Positions 59,228-64,000 of a stretch of DNA of 64,000 nt are shown here, piece after piece. Below the pieces are notes generated by a model. The model did no database searches. It was not told the DNA's origin and saw only the letters and a list, made by a program, of their open reading frames with translations. How positions within the stretch are numbered: position 1 is the first letter of the stretch; each line of letters starts with the position of its first letter. The translations under genes were made by a program, and so were the position numbers. This stretch comes from Rutidosis leptorrhynchoides (Eukaryota > Streptophyta > Magnoliopsida > Asterales > Asteraceae), in assembly GCF_046630445.1 (NCBI RefSeq), contig NC_092338.1, forward strand, positions 154,912,001-154,976,000, given 5' to 3'.

Positions 59228-62200
59228 TGTAGTGACCCGAACTTTTCTATGTTTATATATATATTAAATGAAATTGTTATTTACATGATTAAGTGTTTCC
59301 AACATGTTAAGCAATCAAACTTGTTAAGACTTGATTAATTGAAATAGGTTTCATATAGACATTTGACCACCCAAGTTGACCGGTGATTCACGAACGTTAA
59401 AACTTGTAAAAACTATATGATGACATATATATGATTATATATATAGTTAACATGATATTATGATAAGTAAGTATCTCATTAGGTATTTTAACAATGAGTT
59501 ATATACATAAAATTGAGTTTATTGAATTAAGAAACTCGAAACGATATATATAACGATTATCGTTATAACAACTTCTTACTAAATACATATGAATCATATT
59601 AAGATATTGATACACTATGTTTAATCATGATAAATTATAAGTAAACATGTCATTAAGTGTATTAACAATGAACTACATATGTAAAAACAAGACTACTAAC
59701 TTAATGATTTCGAAACGAGACATATATGTAACGATTATCGTTGTATCGACATTTAAATGTATATATATCATATTAAGATATATTAATATATCATAATATC
59801 ATGATAATATAATAATTTAACATCTCATTAGATATAATAAACATTGGGTTAACAACATTTAACAAGATAGTTAACTTAAAGGTTTCAAATCAACATTTAC
59901 ATGTAACGACTAACGATGACTTAACGACTCAGTTAAAATGTATATACATGTAGTGTTTTAATATGTATTCATACACTTTTGAAAGACTTCAAGACACTTA
60001 TCAAAATACTTCTACTTAACAAAAATGCTTACAATTACATCCTCGTTCAGTTTCATCAACAATTCTACTCGTATGCACCCGTATTCGTACTCGTACAATA
60101 CACAGCTTTTAGATGTATGTACTATTGGTATATACACTCCAATGATTAGCTCTTAGCAGCCCATTTGAGTCACCTAACACATGTGGGAACCATCATTTCA
60201 CAACTAGCATGAAATATCTCATAAAATTACAAAAATATGAGTAATCATTCATGACTTATTTACATGAAAACAAAATTACATATCCTTTATATCTAATCCA
60301 TATGCCAACGACCAAAAACTCCTACAAACACTTTCATTCTTCAATTTTCTTCATCTAATTGATCTCTCTCAAGTTCCATCTTCAAGTTCTAAGTGTTCTT
60401 CATAAATTCTACAAGTTCTAGTTTCATAAAATCAAGAATACTTCCAAGTTTACTAGCTCACTTCCAATCTTGTAAAGTGATCATCCAACCTCAAGAAATC
60501 CTTGTTGTTTATAGTAAGATATCATTCTAATTCAAGGTAATACTCATATACAAACTTTGATTCAATTCCTATAACTATAACTATCTTAATTCGAGTGATA
60601 ATCTTACTTGAACTTGTTTTCGTGTCATGATTCTACTTCAAGAACTTTCAAGCCATCCAAGATCCTTTGAAGCTAGATCATTTCTTGTTACTTCCAGTAG
60701 GTTTACCTGCTAAACTTGAGGTAGTAATGATGTTCATAACATCATTCGATTCATACATATAAAACTATCTTATTCGAAGGTTTGAACATGTAATCACTAG
60801 AACATAGTTTAGTTAATTCTAAACTTGTTCGCAAACAAAAGTTTATCCTTCTAACTTGACTTTTAAAATCAACTAAACACATGTTCTATATCTATATGAT
60901 ATGCTAACTTAATGATTTAAAACCTGGAAACACTAAAAACACCGTAAAACCGAATTTACGTCGTCGTAGTAACACCGCGGGCTGTTTTGGGTTAGTTAAT
61001 TGAAAACTATGATAAACTTTGATTTAAAAGTTGTTCTTCTGGGAAAATTATTTTTCTTATGAGCATGAAACTATATCCAAAATCATGGTTAAACTTAAAG
61101 TGGAAGTATGTTTTTCAAAATGGTCATCAAGACGTCGTTCTTTCGACTGAAATGACTACCTCTTACAAAAACAACTTGTAACTTATATTTCTGACTATAA
61201 ACCTATACTTTTTCTATTTAGATTCATAAAATATAGTTCCATATGAAACCATATCAATTTGATTCACTCAAAATGGATTTAAAACGAAGTAGTTATGGGT
61301 AAAACAAGATTGGATAATTTTTCTTGTTGTAGCTACGTGAAAATTGGTAACAAATCTATATTAATCATATCCTAGCTAACTTATATTGTATTATACATGT
61401 ATTCTAATATATTATGTAATCTTGGGATACCATAGACACGTATGCAAATTTTTTGACATATCATATCGACCCATGTGTATATATTATTTGGAACAACCAT
61501 AGGCACTCTATATGCAGTAATGTAGGAGTTAGCTATACAGGGTTAAGGTTGATTCCAAAAATATATATACTTTGAGTTGTGATCTAGCCTGAGACGTGTA
61601 TACACTAGGTCGTGGATTAATTCAAGATAATATATATCAATTTTTTTCTGTACATCTAACTTTGGACAACTAGTTGTAGGTTACTAACGAGGACAGCTGA
61701 CTTAATAAATTTAAAACAGTAAAACGTATTAAAAATGTTGTAAATATATTTTGAACATACTTTGATATATATGTACATATTTGTTATAGGTTCGTGAATC
61801 GACCAGTGGCCAAGTCTTACTTCCCGACGAAGTAAAAATATGTGAAAGTGAGTTATAGTCCCACTTTTAAAATCTAATATTTTGGGATGAGAATACATGC
61901 AGTTTTATAAATGTTTTACGAAATAGACACAAGTAATTGAAACTACATTATATGGGTGAATGATCGAAGCCGAATATGCCCCTTTTACTTGGTAACCTAA
62001 GAATTAGTAAACCGATCTACTAATTGATGCGAATCCTAAAGATAGATCTATTGGGCCTAACGAACCCCATCCAAAGTACCGGATGCTTTAGTACTTCGAA
62101 TTCGTTTTTATCATGTCCGAAGGATTTTCCGGAATGATAGGGGATATTCTTATATGCATCTTGTTAATGTCGGTTACCAGGTGTTTACCATATGAATGAA

Positions 62201-62333
62201 TTTTATCTCTATGTATGGGATGTATATTGAAATATGAAATCTTGTGGTCTATTATTATGATTTGATAATATATAGGATAAACCTATAACTCACCAACATT
62301 TTTGTTGACGTTTTAAGCATGTTTATTCTCAGG
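59228..62333 (+). repeat. 5' LTR of the plus-strand F-box element, 3' end deleted
   Basis: Starts TGTAGTGACCCGAACTTTTC. Homology with the minus-strand LTRs runs to TATTCTCAGGT at about 62333 and then jumps into the acidic ORF. Relative to the complete LTR about 340 bp are missing. It forms an inverted pair with the LTR at 55832-59108. Confidence 0.85.
59462..59935 (+). repeat. Tandem repeats in the LTR with AACGATTATCGTT cores
   Basis: Two and a half to three diverged units of about 170-180 bp. Shared words are ATTAAC AATGA, AAACTCGAAACGA/ATTTCGAAACGAG, ACGATTATCGTT and CATATTAAGATAT. The minus-strand element's LTRs have one unit fewer (about 48730-49030 and 58620-58910). Borders are approximate. 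Confidence 0.55.
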
Positions 62334-62702
62334 TCAATGGTGTTTCCGCTGAGGAAGCTAAATATTGGGAAGATTACCAATTCCGATGAATCGGATCCCG
62401 ATGAGGATTCCGATGATGTTATAGAAATTACCTCGACCCGATTTAATAAAGCGAAAGAAAATAATAAGGGAAAAGGTATAAAAATAGAGAAACCCGATTC
62501 CAACCCCGATGAACTTTATATGTATCGGCAACATCCGTATTTCTTAAAATGTAACAATGACTCGGGAACCTCTAAACCACCAGGTTTTTCTAAACCATTA
62601 TGGAAAACGACGGCTCGTATTAGAGGAACACCATATATTCCTAGAAAATTAGGAAAACGAACCAAGTCCGAAGAAGAAGAAGAAACCAGTGATTCAGATT
62701 AG
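62334..62702 (+). pseudogene. Acidic ORF of the plus-strand element, 5'-truncated and frameshifted
   Basis: Starts inside the homologue of the minus-strand acidic ORF at VNGVSAEEAKYWEDYQF. A small deletion then shifts the frame, and the rest is read in the frame giving SDESDPDEDSDDVIEITSTR, DELYMYRQHPYFLK, PPGFSKPLWKTTARIRGT and the Glu-rich end EEEEETSDSD (TAG at 62700-62702). The Trp lost in the other copy is intact here. The N-terminal half and acidic repeat are gone with the leader deletion. Confidence 0.65.
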
Positions 62703-62839
62703 AGGGTTGTAATCATGTTGTGTATTATATGTATTGTAGTGTGCTTGTACTTTTATGTTCTATGTAAAAATTGCTTGTATTGTTTGTTAATTATCTTTTA
62801 CGAATCTAATTCTTGTCTATTTTACAGTATAAAAATAAA

Positions 62840-63532
62840 ATGGACGTTAAGGGTAGACAACCGAATATTTTAGAAGACCTACCAGAGGATATGATTGAGG
62901 AAATCTTGTCTAGAGTCGGTCAAAATTCATCAGCACAATTAGTTATGGCGAAATCAACTTGTCAAACATTTGATAGACTTTCCAGAAATGCCTTAGTTTA
63001 TAAAAGGCTTTCCTTGGATAGGTGGGGTATATCACATTGGGGAGACCGTAAGTTACGCCGTGTTTTCTTTAAAGCATTAAATGCAGGGAACCCAAATGCA
63101 ATTTTACGCTACGGGTTAAGAACCTATTTTGACTCAACATATCCTAACATAGGATTTCGTGAATTAGAAAGAGCTTCTAACATGCAACATAAAGAAGCAT
63201 GTTATGCTTACGGGTTAGTGATGTTCGCTTCTTACCTAAGTGAGAAAAAGAACATCGGATTGCACCTTTTAAATAAAACCTTCCCACAAGTGACGGATTC
63301 AGTAGTTGGGGTGAGAAACAAGGTTTTTAGATTATTACGGTGCTGTTGGACATTACGAAACCCTCGTCCTTTTGACAACATTACAACATGCTGCCTAGCC
63401 AATGGTCATAACGGTTATTTTCCACAAGACCAAGGATGGGAAGTCGTCTTAGTAAAACCAGAATGCATGACTTGTTTCTGGACTTATGAATTACGTGTCT
63501 TTATTTCCTTTGCTGAACAACTTACGTATTAA
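62840..63532 (+). CDS. F-box protein carried by the chromovirus (copy 2)
   Basis: A 230-residue intact frame. The ATG at 62840 matches the start of copy 1; the frame is open further upstream (62813) but without conserved sequence. F-box: LPEDMIEEILSRVG, then STCQTF and YKRLSLDRWG. Middle: AGNPNAILRYGLRTYF ... MQHKEACYAYGLVMF ... GLHLLNKTFPQVTDSV. C-terminus: GWEVVLVKPECMTCFWTYEL then RVFISFAEQ. The most conserved parts against copy 1 are the F-box start, the MQHKEACYAYGLVMF segment and the Cys-containing end; the region after the F-box varies most. It lies 137 bp after the acidic ORF and 323 bp before gag. Expected role by family: SKP1-binding substrate adaptor of an SCF ubiquitin ligase. The target is unknown. 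Confidence 0.88.
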   Translation: MDVKGRQPNILEDLPEDMIEEILSRVGQNSSAQLVMAKSTCQTFDRLSRNALVYKRLSLDRWGISHWGDRKLRRVFFKALNAGNPNAILRYGLRTYFDSTYPNIGFRELERASNMQHKEACYAYGLVMFASYLSEKKNIGLHLLNKTFPQVTDSVVGVRNKVFRLLRCCWTLRNPRPFDNITTCCLANGHNGYFPQDQGWEVVLVKPECMTCFWTYELRVFISFAEQLTY

Positions 63533-63855
63533 CTAGATTTATCTTCAAAACTGTCATGTATCATAGTGTACTATATTTCATGTTATATGTAATATAGCAA
63601 AGTTGTAAGTTTGAAGAATATTTGTATGTGATATATTATTATAATCAGTTTTTTCATATGGAATTGTAGTAGTTGAATTGTATATTAGCTACTAAGTATG
63701 AACTTAACGGGTAGGTAGTACCTGAATTTAAACTTATAAAACGCTAATATGAAAAAAAGCTTTTATAAATGAGTTCATATTATGCTACGAAATACTATTG
63801 ACTACTCTTAATATTCTGTATGATTAACTCAATTCAGTTGTCTATTTTTAAGGAA

Positions 63856-64000
63856 ATGGCACCGACTACTCGACACACCATGAATATGAACGAAGAGGAA
63901 TTTCGTACCTTTCTTGCTGCAAACATAGCCGCAGTACAGGCTGCGCTACATACCAACAATAACGCTGAATCTAGCAATGCAGCTAACGGCGCAAGAAATC
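63856..64000 (+). CDS. gag: Start of gag of the plus-strand F-box element (partial)
   Basis: ATG in AAGGAAATGGC. The first residues MAPTTRHTMNMNEEEFRTFL match the gag start of the minus-strand element (MAPTTRHTLNMSEEEFRAFL), as does AANIAAVQAALHTNNN. Open to the window end. Confidence 0.85.
   Translation, partial: MAPTTRHTMNMNEEEFRTFLAANIAAVQAALHTNNNAESSNAANGARN

Larger units (their letters stand above)
59228..64000 (+). mobile_element. Second F-box chromovirus, plus strand, truncated by window end
   Basis: 5' LTR (59228 to about 62333), a 5'-shortened acidic ORF, an intact F-box ORF and the start of gag, in the same order as in the minus-strand element. The left target site is probably TCATA (59223-59227). 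About 0.8 kb covering the LTR end, primer site and start of the acidic ORF is missing, so this copy cannot prime reverse transcription. Confidence 0.88.

Overview
This is a plant nuclear window, most likely from a dicot of the daisy family (Asteraceae). That family call is an inference. It rests on large LTR retrotransposons beginning TGTAACGACCC or TGTAGTGACCC, a style I associate with Asteraceae, and on plant-only CC-type glutaredoxins. Almost all of the 64 kb is nested mobile DNA. The only ordinary host genes are two tandem single-exon glutaredoxins near 17.8-21.2 kb.

Layout. 1-8394: a decayed Ty3/gypsy chromovirus (E1; its 5' LTR lies outside the window) with an extra acidic, proline-rich ORF before gag, then gag-pol and a 2.9 kb 3' LTR. 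E1 sits inside a Ty1/copia element on the minus strand (8395-13629). The copia element in turn sits just downstream of where a third glutaredoxin copy should be. 13630-21422: tandem duplicated glutaredoxin units carrying small hAT-type insertions. 22240-22758: a SINE-like 3' end and a long AT microsatellite. 22842-39965: a solo LTR of the E1 family (target duplication GGCAA) split by a non-autonomous element with the rare structure LTR-internal-LTR-internal-LTR (24094-38186, single TCTAA target duplication). 40110-41423: a Mutator-type MITE, then a SINE interrupted by a hAT MITE. About 41.8-43.27 kb: a probable copia 3' LTR whose promoter region carries a cluster of CGCGACCGCGA-type palindromes. 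43405-45886, continued at 59114-59227: an old minus-strand LTR containing a TAA microsatellite.

The most interesting part is 45887-64000. Two related chromoviruses, a complete one on the minus strand (45887-59108, TAATG duplications) and one on the plus strand cut by the window end (from 59228), each carry two extra genes between the 5' LTR and gag. One encodes an acidic protein. The other is an intact F-box gene of about 230 codons. The F-box frame is open in both elements, although gag-pol of the complete one has several stop codons and a frameshift. This looks like a retrotransposon lineage that acquired a ubiquitin-ligase adaptor gene and keeps it as a standard component.

How the pieces relate: the leader and 3' polypurine region of the non-autonomous tandem element resemble those of the F-box elements and E1, so it was probably mobilised by that group. 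The insertion order can be read from target-site duplications: glutaredoxin array, then copia, then E1; solo LTR, then tandem element; SINE, then hAT MITE; old LTR, then both F-box elements.
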